Assembly (NCBI GenBank): GCA_002396325.1
Contig: DGXM01000083.1
Coordinates: 1-6,427 of the forward strand
Origin: Treponema sp. UBA4232
GTDB taxonomy: Bacteria; Spirochaetota; Spirochaetia; Treponematales; Treponemataceae
DNA length: 6,427 bases
Direction: 5' to 3'
In this document: piece by piece, positions 1-5,610 of the stretch
Layout: the number at the start of each line of letters is the position of its first letter
Position numbering within the stretch: position 1 is the stretch's first letter
Notes under the pieces: model-generated
The model's input: only the letters and a program-made list of their open reading frames with translations
Told to the model about the DNA's origin: nothing
Database searches by the model: none
Position numbers and translations under genes: made by a program

Positions 1-14
1 AGTGTTGGTGATTT
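1..14. repeat. Partial repeat copy cut by window edge
   Basis: The first 14 bases, AGTGTTGGTGATTT, recur exactly at 276-289, where they directly follow a CGACGC-TCT-GCGTCG hairpin. The window therefore probably opens inside the right end of another copy of that module, with its hairpin just outside. This is inferred from the one complete match in the window. Confidence 0.5.
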
Positions 15-21
15 CAGCATC

Positions 22-66
22 TGCGCTAGATATAGTGCATAGATTCCGAAACGAGTTCGGAATGAC
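22..66. repeat. Tandem short palindromes (REP-like)
   Basis: Two adjacent hairpins are visible. The first pairs 22-28 with 33-39 around a GATA loop, with one G-T wobble. The second is a perfect 8-bp stem, ATTCCGAA (43-50) with TTCGGAAT (56-63), around a 5-base loop. The motif AGATTCCGAA...TTCGGAATGAC resembles dispersed intergenic repeats I recall from spirochaete genomes, but copy number cannot be judged here. No U-tract follows, so a plain terminator is unlikely. Confidence 0.5.
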
Positions 67-93
67 GCTACGCAACGAACTTTTTGGTCAGCC

Positions 94-130
94 CCGACTC
101 CCTATTGAAAATCCTTCGGTCGGTTTTATT
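94..130 (+). terminator. Possible weak intrinsic terminator
   Basis: CCGAC (94-98) can pair with GTCGG (119-123). Alternatively, AAAA plus CC (108-114) can pair with GGTTTT (122-127). Either is followed by the T-rich TTTTATTATT (124-130 and on). The first stem has a 20-base loop and the second carries a bulge, so both are marginal. If real, it would end a transcript entering from the left. Confidence 0.2.
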
Positions 131-182
131 ATTAAAGGTTGATTTTTTCAGATTATCATTGTAATATTTTATTCGTGCGGAG

Positions 183-229
183 GGTTCAATATCCCGACGC
201 TCTGCGTCGAAATAAAGGGTATTGAATCC
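183..229. repeat. Nested inverted repeat with CGACGC core
   Basis: The inner hairpin is CGACGC (195-200), loop TCT, GCGTCG (204-209). It sits inside an imperfect outer stem formed by 183-195 and 217-229 (GGTTCAATATCCC against GGGTATTGAATCC, with one offset base on each arm). The right outer arm can instead pair downstream, GGTATT (218-223) with AATACC (236-241). The 16-base core 195-210 is identical to 261-276, showing a repeat family rather than a chance palindrome. Confidence 0.6.
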
Positions 230-250
230 GACTGCAATACCTTATGAGAA

Positions 251-289
251 CACCATACCTCGACGCTCTGCGTCGAGTGTTGGTGATTT
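251..289. repeat. Second copy of CGACGC palindromic module
   Basis: TCGACGC (260-266), loop TCT and GCGTCGA (270-276) form a perfect 7-bp hairpin. An outer CACCA/TGGTG stem (251-255 with 281-285) surrounds it. The core is identical to the copy at 195-210, but the outer arms differ completely in sequence while still being complementary to each other. The right flank 276-289 matches the first 14 bases of the window. Confidence 0.6.
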
Positions 290-320
290 TGAAAAAAAAT
301 CTTGAAAATTTCCGTTTTTT

Positions 321-350
321 TGTACAGAAATGAAAATCCGCACATATAAT
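321..350 (+). promoter_or_regulatory. Sigma-70-type promoter before comF
   Basis: A perfect -10 hexamer TATAAT lies at 345-350. Eighteen bases upstream, at 321-326, is TGTACA, a partial -35 match, in an A/T-rich context. The start of transcription would fall near 357, on the first possible ATG of comF. The mRNA is therefore either leaderless or translated from a later start, such as the ATG at 453. Confidence 0.5.
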
Positions 351-356
351 TAAGGT

Positions 357-1187
357 ATGGAACACATTCGGTTTTCAAACAGCAGTCCGTTTTCGTTGCG
401 GCGGATTGCGTTTTCTTCGTTGAGCGGATTGAGGTCGTCGGTCGGAAAGGCTATGTCTTTTTCTTTTGCCCGTGAAAAATGCCTTGTCTGCGGGCGCACT
501 TGTTTTGCCATGCCTATCTGCCGTTCGTGCGCTGACTCGGCTGAATCTTCACTTGGGGAAGACATGGCTTTCAGGTGTGCCAAATGCGGTAAGCCGCTTT
601 TGAGCGAACAGGGGCTTTGCATGAGCTGCAGGGAAAGTCCCGTTTTGCATCACACGGACACTGTTTTTCCTATGTTTACCTACAGATTGTGGTGGAAAAA
701 ACTCCTTTTCGAGTGGAAAATGCATGACCGGAGGAATCTTTCACCCCTGTTTGCCCGTTTTTTTGCGAAGGGGCTTTCGATTCTGGAAGTGGATGAAAAA
801 AACACCGTGATTGTTCCAGTTCCGCCGCGGCCGGGAAAAAAAAGAGAAAAGGGCTGGGATCAGATGGGTGAACTTTCTTCTTATCTTTCGTCTGTGTACG
901 GCTATTCCGTGCTTCCGCTTTTGAAGCGCCACGGCCGGGGACAGCAGAAGAAAAAGGGGCGCGAAGAAAGGCTTTCATCCGTGGGCACTCTTTACGGAAA
1001 ATCGGATTGTGCCGGCCGCATACTTTCAATCTGGGCTCGTAGAAGCAAGTCCGGAAATCTGCCTGAAAATGCCGTCATTGTTGACGATGTGATAACAACC
1101 GGTGCCACTGTGGAAAACTGTGCGGCAGTGCTGAAGGAGCTTGGAATAAGAAAAGTTTCAGTTCTTTCGCTTTTAATAGTGGACTAG
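357..1187 (+). CDS. comF: ComF family phosphoribosyltransferase-like protein
   Basis: ComF family protein (amidophosphoribosyltransferase-like), a cytoplasmic factor linked to DNA uptake and processing in competent bacteria; its biochemical role in spirochaetes is unclear. The N-terminal part carries four CxxC pairs: C42/C45, C55/C58, C74/C77 and C88/C91, the expected zinc-binding region. The middle segment VPVPPRPGKKREKGWDQ (about 153-169) matches the family block VPVPxxxxRxxxRGFNQ. A PRPP-binding loop, VIVDDVITTGAT, lies at 240-251, with acidic pair D243/D244. Length is 276 residues from 357, slightly long for the family. The start is uncertain. At 357 an AAGG sits only one base before the ATG and the predicted transcription start coincides with it. 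The in-frame ATG at 453 has GGAAAGG at 444-450, gives 244 residues and keeps every motif. The family call is secure; a role in transformation is not shown by sequence. Confidence 0.88.
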   Translation: MEHIRFSNSSPFSLRRIAFSSLSGLRSSVGKAMSFSFAREKCLVCGRTCFAMPICRSCADSAESSLGEDMAFRCAKCGKPLLSEQGLCMSCRESPVLHHTDTVFPMFTYRLWWKKLLFEWKMHDRRNLSPLFARFFAKGLSILEVDEKNTVIVPVPPRPGKKREKGWDQMGELSSYLSSVYGYSVLPLLKRHGRGQQKKKGREERLSSVGTLYGKSDCAGRILSIWARRSKSGNLPENAVIVDDVITTGATVENCAAVLKELGIRKVSVLSLLIVD

Positions 1188-1208
1188 AATCGATTGTTGG
1201 TGTAAAAT
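1180..1208 (+). promoter_or_regulatory. Candidate cheW promoter overlapping comF stop
   Basis: TGGACT (1180-1185, four of six matches to the -35 consensus) and TAAAAT (1203-1208, five of six to the -10) are separated by 17 bases. The -35 overlaps the comF stop codon. Transcription would start near 1215, giving cheW a leader of about 110 bases with two hairpins. I see no FliA-type flagellar promoter motif. Confidence 0.4.
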
Positions 1209-1221
1209 AGAGGATATGGGC

Positions 1222-1251
1222 CGCTTTCGGAATTTTCACTTTCCGGGGGTG
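1222..1251 (+). promoter_or_regulatory. Leader hairpin 1 upstream of cheW
   Basis: CGGAA (1228-1232) pairs with TTCCG (1241-1245) around an 8-base loop. In RNA the stem can extend outward to 1222/1251, mostly through G-U pairs. It is weaker than the next hairpin and may be incidental. Confidence 0.3.
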
Positions 1252-1258
1252 CCTCATC

Positions 1259-1290
1259 AAGACTGTGTTCCTGGAATTCAGGAAAGTCTT
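1259..1290 (+). promoter_or_regulatory. Leader hairpin 2 upstream of cheW
   Basis: AAGACT (1259-1264), a GTG bulge and TTCCTG (1268-1273) pair fully with CAGGAA (1279-1284) and AGTCTT (1285-1290) around a GAATT loop. That is 12 Watson-Crick pairs with one 3-base bulge. The only nearby T-run (1302-1306) begins 11 bases after the stem, so it is not a classical terminator. Its place between a candidate promoter and the cheW ribosome binding site suggests mRNA stabilisation, processing or leader control. It could also separate comF from cheW transcription. Confidence 0.5.
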
Positions 1291-1323
1291 AGAAACATGG
1301 ATTTTTAAGTCAAGGAGTTTCAC

Positions 1324-1815
1324 ATGGCCGAAGAAAATTCCCAGTACCAGTTGGTCACTTTTCAGCTGGGCGATGAGTTGTACGGTGTGGACATTATGGA
1401 TGTGAAGGAAATCGTAAAGGTTCAGGCCGTACGTCCGATTCCCAATGCCCCCTATTATGTGGAGGGAATCATCAACCTCCGCGGCGAGATTGTTCCTATC
1501 ATCAATCTTCACAAGCGCTTCCATATCCAGAAGCATACTACCGCCGCTGCAGACGAGATTGAAGACGAGGATGAGGGTGGATTCATAATCCTTGATATTG
1601 AAGGAAACAAAATCGGAATCATCATTGACCGCATAAACCGCGTTGTACAGGTGGAAAAAGGAGAAATCAAGCCTCCGCCACAGATGCTCAGTGGTATCGG
1701 AACTGAATATATCGAGGGAGTTGTGCGTCAGGAGTCTGCGTATCTGATTATCCTTGATACCCGCAAGATGTTCAATGCCAATGAACTGCAGAAGATTTTG
1801 GAGCCCGATGTGTAA
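1324..1815 (+). CDS. cheW: Chemotaxis coupling protein CheW
   Basis: CheW is the cytoplasmic adaptor that joins the histidine kinase CheA to methyl-accepting chemoreceptors in the signalling array. The protein is 163 residues, the normal single-domain size. It shows the family pattern: QLVTFQLGDELYGVDI near 9-24, the hallmark VEGIINLRGEIVPIINL at 46-62 (containing N51, R53 and G54), ILDIEGNKIGIIIDRINRV near 89-107, and the C-terminal IEGVVRQESAYLIILD at 130-145. Between the two halves is an acidic stretch, DEIEDEDE (77-84), longer than in compact CheWs. The ATG at 1324 has AAGGAG at 1312-1317 with 6-base spacing. No CheA or receptor gene is present in the window, so it acts with partners encoded elsewhere. 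In T. pallidum one of the cheW copies occupies this same position, from memory. Confidence 0.96.
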   Translation: MAEENSQYQLVTFQLGDELYGVDIMDVKEIVKVQAVRPIPNAPYYVEGIINLRGEIVPIINLHKRFHIQKHTTAAADEIEDEDEGGFIILDIEGNKIGIIIDRINRVVQVEKGEIKPPPQMLSGIGTEYIEGVVRQESAYLIILDTRKMFNANELQKILEPDV

Positions 1816-1828
1816 TTTTCGTGGAATT

Positions 1829-1848
1829 CCGCAAACAAAGCGGTTTTT
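1829..1848 (+). terminator. Weak terminator-like hairpin after cheW
   Basis: CCGC (1829-1832) pairs with GCGG (1840-1843) around an A-rich 7-base loop, followed directly by TTTTT (1844-1848). The stem is only 4 bp, so termination would be partial at best. Its right arm is also the left arm of a longer hairpin (1840-1869), so the two cannot form together. Confidence 0.3.
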
Positions 1849-1869
1849 CATCTTCGGATGGGAGACCGC
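1840..1869 (+). promoter_or_regulatory. UUCG-capped hairpin between cheW and degT-like gene
   Basis: GCGGTTTTTCATC (1840-1852) pairs along its whole length with GATGGGAGACCGC (1857-1869), ten Watson-Crick and three G-U pairs, capped by a C(UUCG)G tetraloop at 1853-1856. This is the most stable-looking RNA structure in the window. No U-tract follows on the + strand. It may protect the 3' end of cheW mRNA, mark a processing site, or act as the alternative to the weak terminator at 1829-1848. Confidence 0.55.
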
Positions 1870-1940
1870 CGGCATTCAAAAAAGTCACTGCTGAAAGGGT
1901 TGCAGAGAGGCCCATCACATAATAAGGAAAAACAAAAAAA

Positions 1941-3044
1941 ATGATACAAACATACAGTTCCACAATACGCCGAAAAGAGATGGAGTCGGTGCTTACGTGC
2001 ATGGTCGATGAGAAAATCGGACCAGGCGAAATGAATGCGCGTCTTATTCAGATTGTTAAAGAAACCACAAAATGTGACGGAGCAATTGCTTTGAGAAGTT
2101 CAGCTCTTGCGCTTGAATATGCCCTGAATGCCTTGGCTCTTCCAAAGGATTCCCTCATTATGCTCAGTGCATTGGCTCCTTCATGGCAGATTATCACAGT
2201 GGAGCGTCTTGGATACAGTGCCCTTGTTCTTGATGTGGAGGAGGAAACAGGTCTTGTTCCCGTGGCAAACGTGGAGGAAGGCATAAAAGAAGGCGGACGT
2301 CTTTTGGTTTTGCATGAGTCGATGGGCATACTCCCCGACATAAAAGCATATCTGGCGCTTGAGGTGCCTATTATAGAAGATATTTCGCAGTCTGCTTTGG
2401 CTTATTATCCTGAGGAAGAAAAAAATGAAGAGGCTTCGGTTTCGGAAAACAAAAATTCCGATGCGGAAGGTGAAAAAAAGGAGCCTCGTGGAAAAAGAGC
2501 CGGTATGTACGGACTTTATGCCATTTTCGGCATGGAAGACCGCGACGTAGTGACTTCCGGCGGCGGAGCAGTTCTTTTTGCCCCGAACAGAAAGGAATGG
2601 ATCCCCCTTAAAGCCCTTGCCGACAATGCACCTTCCACAGATATTATGCCCGACATGAATGCAGCTCTCGCTTTTGTCGAGATAAAGGAATATGCCAGAA
2701 ATGAAGAGACCCGCAGGGAACTTTTTGCTCTGTATTCCCGTTCCACGATGAGCGGAAGACACAAAACCTTTGTCCGTGCAAACGATGAGGGATCCACAGT
2801 CTATTCATTCCCTCTGGTTCTGAATTCCGGTTTCAAGGATGTGAAATCCTATGCCCAGAAAAAGGGAATCGAAGTGCGTCAGGCTTTCGAGAATTCAATA
2901 ATCGCACTCAGGCAGGAGCAACTTGCGGAAAAATGCATCTGCGCCAATTCTCTTCTTTTGCGCTGTGCCCTGTTCCCGCTTTATCCACGTCTTGGACAGA
3001 AGGATGCCTCCCGCATAGTGAAAGTGCTTTCTTCACTGCCGTAA
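1941..3044 (+). CDS. DegT/DnrJ/EryC1-like protein, probable pseudo-aminotransferase
   Basis: A 367-residue protein with the layout of PLP-dependent sugar aminotransferases of the DegT/DnrJ/EryC1 (SpsC, ArnB, PseC) family. The N-terminus (YSSTIRRKEMESVL, IGPGEM) matches the family opening. RSSALAL (52-58) aligns with the phosphate-binding SSGTAAL, and IIEDISQSA (144-152) supplies the PLP-contacting Asp (D147) and Gln (Q150). YGLYAIFG...VVTSGGG (190-209) aligns with the segment that holds the catalytic lysine, but the aligned residue is R201 (codon CGC, 2541-2543). By this hand alignment it cannot form the usual internal aldimine. A hydrophilic, mostly acidic insert (about 158-184) lies just before that segment. 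AAGGA at 1924-1928 is 12 bases from the ATG, longer than usual; an in-frame ATG at 1980 would cut a conserved part. Only 12 bases separate it from the NAD kinase gene. The family is fairly sure; substrate and activity are unknown. Confidence 0.75.
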   Translation: MIQTYSSTIRRKEMESVLTCMVDEKIGPGEMNARLIQIVKETTKCDGAIALRSSALALEYALNALALPKDSLIMLSALAPSWQIITVERLGYSALVLDVEEETGLVPVANVEEGIKEGGRLLVLHESMGILPDIKAYLALEVPIIEDISQSALAYYPEEEKNEEASVSENKNSDAEGEKKEPRGKRAGMYGLYAIFGMEDRDVVTSGGGAVLFAPNRKEWIPLKALADNAPSTDIMPDMNAALAFVEIKEYARNEETRRELFALYSRSTMSGRHKTFVRANDEGSTVYSFPLVLNSGFKDVKSYAQKKGIEVRQAFENSIIALRQEQLAEKCICANSLLLRCALFPLYPRLGQKDASRIVKVLSSLP

Positions 3045-3056
3045 GGAGAAGAATTA

Positions 3057-3917
3057 ATGTCGTCTAAAAACTGCCTGATTGTTGCGAACTCGTTCAAAGA
3101 TGCCTCTTCCGTTCTTGGAAAAGAGATTTCGTCTTTTCTGTCCGACAGGGGATGGAATGTTCGTGTTTTTTCATACAACGGTCAGGATGCCTTGGAAAAT
3201 GCCGTAAAGACTTCGTTTGAAGGTATGTCGCTGGTTGTCACTCTTGGCGGAGACGGCACGGTTTTGTTTGCTTCCCGGGGATGTGCTCCTCTTGGAATTC
3301 CTGTGTTTGCCGTGAATCTTGGCGAATTCGGCTTTCTTGCGGGAATCAAAAAGGACAATTGGCGGAAATCTCTGCAGGACTTTCTTGACGGAAAATCGTC
3401 CTTGAGCAGAAGGCACATGGTCCGGTGCGTCGTGGAAAGAGATGGAAAGGATGTGTTCCACTGTTCTGGAATGAACGACGTGACGGTTTCAAGTACGGCG
3501 GCCTCAAGGCTCATTAATGTTGACGTTTCTTATGCGGATGCGTTTTTAGGTCCATTCAAGGCAAACGGGCTTATAATAGCCACGGCGACAGGCTCGACTG
3601 CATATTCAGCTGCTGCGGGTGGTCCCATTATGTCTCCACCTTTGGATGCCTTGGTTCTCACTCCCATAAGCTCATTCAGTCTTTCTGCACGTCCTCTGGT
3701 TTTTTCATCTGAAGAAAAAATCGCAGTGACGGTAAAGCCTTCAAGAGTCAGTGTGCATCTTTCTGTTGACGGACAGATTAATTTCGACCTTCAGGAAAAA
3801 GACCGAGTGCTTTTGTATATTCCTGAATACAGTGTAACTCTTGTGGGATACACACTTGAGACGTTTTATTCCGCATTGCAAAGCAAATTGAACTGGTCAG
3901 GAGGTCCCCGTGCTTGA
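3057..3917 (+). CDS. nadK: NAD kinase (ATP/polyphosphate-dependent NAD+ 2'-phosphotransferase)
   Basis: Phosphorylates NAD+ to NADP+ in the cytoplasm, the sole route to NADP in most bacteria. The 286-residue length is typical. The catalytic GGDGT motif is at 64-68 (D66), followed by VNLGEFGFL (86-94), the second motif GMNDV (138-142, N140-D141) and the third, NGLIIATATGSTAYSAAAGGP (170-190). Two family positions differ from the common form. The Asp before GLI is N170 (codon 3564-3566), and ATATGS replaces the usual TPTGS. The N140-D141 pair is Asn-Glu in many homologues, but ND also occurs. The AAGGAG ribosome binding site (3043-3048) overlaps the upstream stop codon, 8 bases before the ATG. 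The 3' end overlaps recN by 8 bases. The gene is sometimes called ppnK. Confidence 0.95.
   Translation: MSSKNCLIVANSFKDASSVLGKEISSFLSDRGWNVRVFSYNGQDALENAVKTSFEGMSLVVTLGGDGTVLFASRGCAPLGIPVFAVNLGEFGFLAGIKKDNWRKSLQDFLDGKSSLSRRHMVRCVVERDGKDVFHCSGMNDVTVSSTAASRLINVDVSYADAFLGPFKANGLIIATATGSTAYSAAAGGPIMSPPLDALVLTPISSFSLSARPLVFSSEEKIAVTVKPSRVSVHLSVDGQINFDLQEKDRVLLYIPEYSVTLVGYTLETFYSALQSKLNWSGGPRA
3899..3905 (+). promoter_or_regulatory. recN ribosome binding site inside nadK
   Basis: AGGAGGT, a full Shine-Dalgarno match, lies within the last codons of nadK, 4 bases before GTG at 3910. It fixes GTG as the recN start and implies translational coupling: ribosomes finishing nadK at 3917 end on top of the recN start. 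Confidence 0.8.
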
Positions 3918-5610
3918 GGAACTGGATATAAAGAACTTTGCTCTGATTGACTCTGCCCATCTTGAGTTTGAAAAGGGCTTTACCGTTTTAAGCGGTGAGA
4001 CAGGCGCCGGAAAATCCATTCTCATCGGAAGTCTCGCGTTTCTGCTTGGAGGAAAAGCAGGTGTGGAGCAAATCAGGAGCGGCACCACAGAGGCCCAGGT
4101 GTCCGGAGTCTTTTTCCTTGAAAACAAAGAGGCGTTCGAGTGGCTTTCTGAGCATGGAATTGAAAGTGAGGAAAACCGCATTCTTCTCCGCCGTATAATC
4201 AGGGATTCGGGAAAGTCCTCTGCGTGGATAGGTGGTGTTCCTGTCACAAAGGCAGACCTGCTTTCTTTTTCATCGTTCCTTGTTGATATTCATGGTCAGC
4301 ATGAGCAGCAGTCGCTGATGAAAGTCTCGGAGCACAGACGCTATCTTGACATCTACGCCGACATTGTTGAGGAGGTTCAGGCCTTCACTGTGTTGTATTC
4401 ACGTCTGGTTGAAAAAAGACGTCTTTTGGACAGCATGAACACCAACGACACGGAACGCAATAACCGCATGGAGATTCTCTCTTTTGCAATCGGTGAGATT
4501 GATGATGCGAAAATCAAGGACGGCGAGGATGCTGAACTTGAAGCTGAGGAAAAGAAGCTTTCTTCCTTTGAAAAACTCTACAGCGATATTGAGGAAGTGA
4601 ATGCCGTATTCGATGGAGACGAGGGTGGTGGAGGTGTTCTTCCGTTGCTGCGCAGACTGAAATCCGTTGTGCCCCATGCGTCTTCACTTGATTCTTCGCT
4701 TGAACCCCTCGATGGAAGACTTCAGTCCGCTTTTTACGAGATTGACGACATTGCCCAGGAATTCAGGCACTATGCACAGACCCTTGTATTTGACCCTGAG
4801 CATCTTGCGGCAGTCCAGGACCGCCTTGAACTTTTGAACAGGCTGAAGAAAAAATACGGTGGAAATCCGAATCCAAGCCTTGAAGCCGTGATGGCATACA
4901 GAAAATCCGCGGAGGAGGAACTTGCCCGTCTGGGAGGATTCTCTGAAGACAGGTCGGCCCTGCAGCAGGAAATCGCGGTTTTGGAAAAACAGGTGTACGC
5001 ATCGGCCAGACAGATAAGTTCCAAACGAAAGGCGGCATCGGAAAAGATGTCTCTTGCGGTGGAAGAAATACTCAAAAAGCTGGGGATGAAAAACACCGTG
5101 TTCCGTGTGAATCTGGCTGAAAAATCAGGAGACAGTATGGTGCAGAAATGCGGACCGTACGGTATGGATGACATAGAATTCCTCATCAGTGCGAACCCCG
5201 GATCTCCGCTGCTTCCTCTTGCCCGTATTGCTTCCGGCGGTGAGTTGAGTCGTGTGATGCTCGCAATGAAAACCATTCTTTCGGCGGCTGATACAGTCGG
5301 AACCCTTGTGTTTGACGAAATCGACACTGGAATCGGAGGCGAAATAGCGGTGGCTTTGGGCGACCATATGAAAAAATTGGCCTCGCAAAAGCAGATTTTA
5401 TGCATAACACATCTTGCCAGCATTGCTGTTTATGCCGATAATCAGATTAAAATACAGAAAGGTGTGGACGGCAGCAGCACTTCTACCAAGGTTTTCCCTG
5501 TTACAGGTCAGGACAGAGTCAGGGAGATTGCCCGTATGCTTTCAGGTGATGAAAGTTCGGCTTCTTTGGAACACGCTGCATCCATGTTGCAGAAATACGG
5601 AGGTTTATAA
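3910..5610 (+). CDS. recN: DNA repair protein RecN (SMC-like ATPase)
   Basis: RecN is a cytoplasmic SMC-family ATPase that acts early at double-strand breaks, holding DNA together for RecA-dependent recombination. The 566 residues match the family length. In order are the N-terminal LEELDIKNFALID, Walker A GETGAGKS (29-36), the RecN-typical DIHGQHEQQSLM (126-137), two helical arms forming an antiparallel coiled coil (about 150-390), the ABC signature ASGGELSR (441-448), Walker B TLVFDEID (465-472, D469/E470), and the switch histidine H501 in CITHLASIA. A short glycine/acid-rich turn (DGDEGGGG, about 235-242) lies inside the first arm. Translation starts at GTG 3910, fixed by AGGAGGT at 3899-3905. 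The gene overlaps nadK by 8 bases and shares one base with the next gene. No LexA-type operator is visible just upstream, as expected for an operon-internal position. All catalytic motifs are intact. Confidence 0.97.
   Translation: MLEELDIKNFALIDSAHLEFEKGFTVLSGETGAGKSILIGSLAFLLGGKAGVEQIRSGTTEAQVSGVFFLENKEAFEWLSEHGIESEENRILLRRIIRDSGKSSAWIGGVPVTKADLLSFSSFLVDIHGQHEQQSLMKVSEHRRYLDIYADIVEEVQAFTVLYSRLVEKRRLLDSMNTNDTERNNRMEILSFAIGEIDDAKIKDGEDAELEAEEKKLSSFEKLYSDIEEVNAVFDGDEGGGGVLPLLRRLKSVVPHASSLDSSLEPLDGRLQSAFYEIDDIAQEFRHYAQTLVFDPEHLAAVQDRLELLNRLKKKYGGNPNPSLEAVMAYRKSAEEELARLGGFSEDRSALQQEIAVLEKQVYASARQISSKRKAASEKMSLAVEEILKKLGMKNTVFRVNLAEKSGDSMVQKCGPYGMDDIEFLISANPGSPLLPLARIASGGELSRVMLAMKTILSAADTVGTLVFDEIDTGIGGEIAVALGDHMKKLASQKQILCITHLASIAVYADNQIKIQKGVDGSSTSTKVFPVTGQDRVREIARMLSGDESSASLEHAASMLQKYGGL

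Larger units (their letters stand above)
1..356. other. Intergenic region with repeat hairpins, no gene
   Basis: This stretch before comF has no open frame with credible coding character. It holds at least four short inverted repeats (22-39, 43-63, 195-209 and 260-276), a direct repeat shared by 1-14 and 276-289, an A/T-rich segment and a promoter at its right end. The repeats are listed separately. It reads as a spacer colonised by small palindromic repeat elements. Confidence 0.7.

Noticed and set aside
1..356. CRISPR array
   Set aside because: The repeated units are palindromic, occur only two or three times, and have irregular spacing with no uniform spacers.
169..378. Minus-strand 69-codon frame across the intergenic repeats
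   Set aside because: It starts with TTG inside comF and reads through both CGACGC repeats, giving the peptide STQSV twice. This is a translation of the repeat DNA, not a gene.
1840..1869. Ordinary rho-independent terminator for cheW
   Set aside because: The stem is strong, but the + strand after it reads CGGCATTCAAAAAAG with no U-tract. The only T-run lies within the stem.
1075..1875. Minus-strand 266-codon frame antisense to cheW
   Set aside because: It is long but lies opposite the convincing CheW frame, spans the comF end and the leader hairpins, and shows no recognisable motif or ribosome binding site.
1892..1923. Promoter for the DegT-like gene (CATAAT at 1918-1923)
   Set aside because: The -10 match is good, but no -35 stands at acceptable spacing, and a start near 1930 would exclude the AAGGA at 1924-1928 from the mRNA.
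2181..2762. Minus-strand 193-codon frame opposite the DegT-like gene
   Set aside because: Shadow of the real gene; cysteine-, phenylalanine- and histidine-rich, with no family pattern.
4770..5423. Minus-strand 217-codon frame opposite recN
   Set aside because: It lies across the coiled-coil and ABC-signature coding region of an intact RecN. Its serine-rich composition is typical of an antisense shadow.
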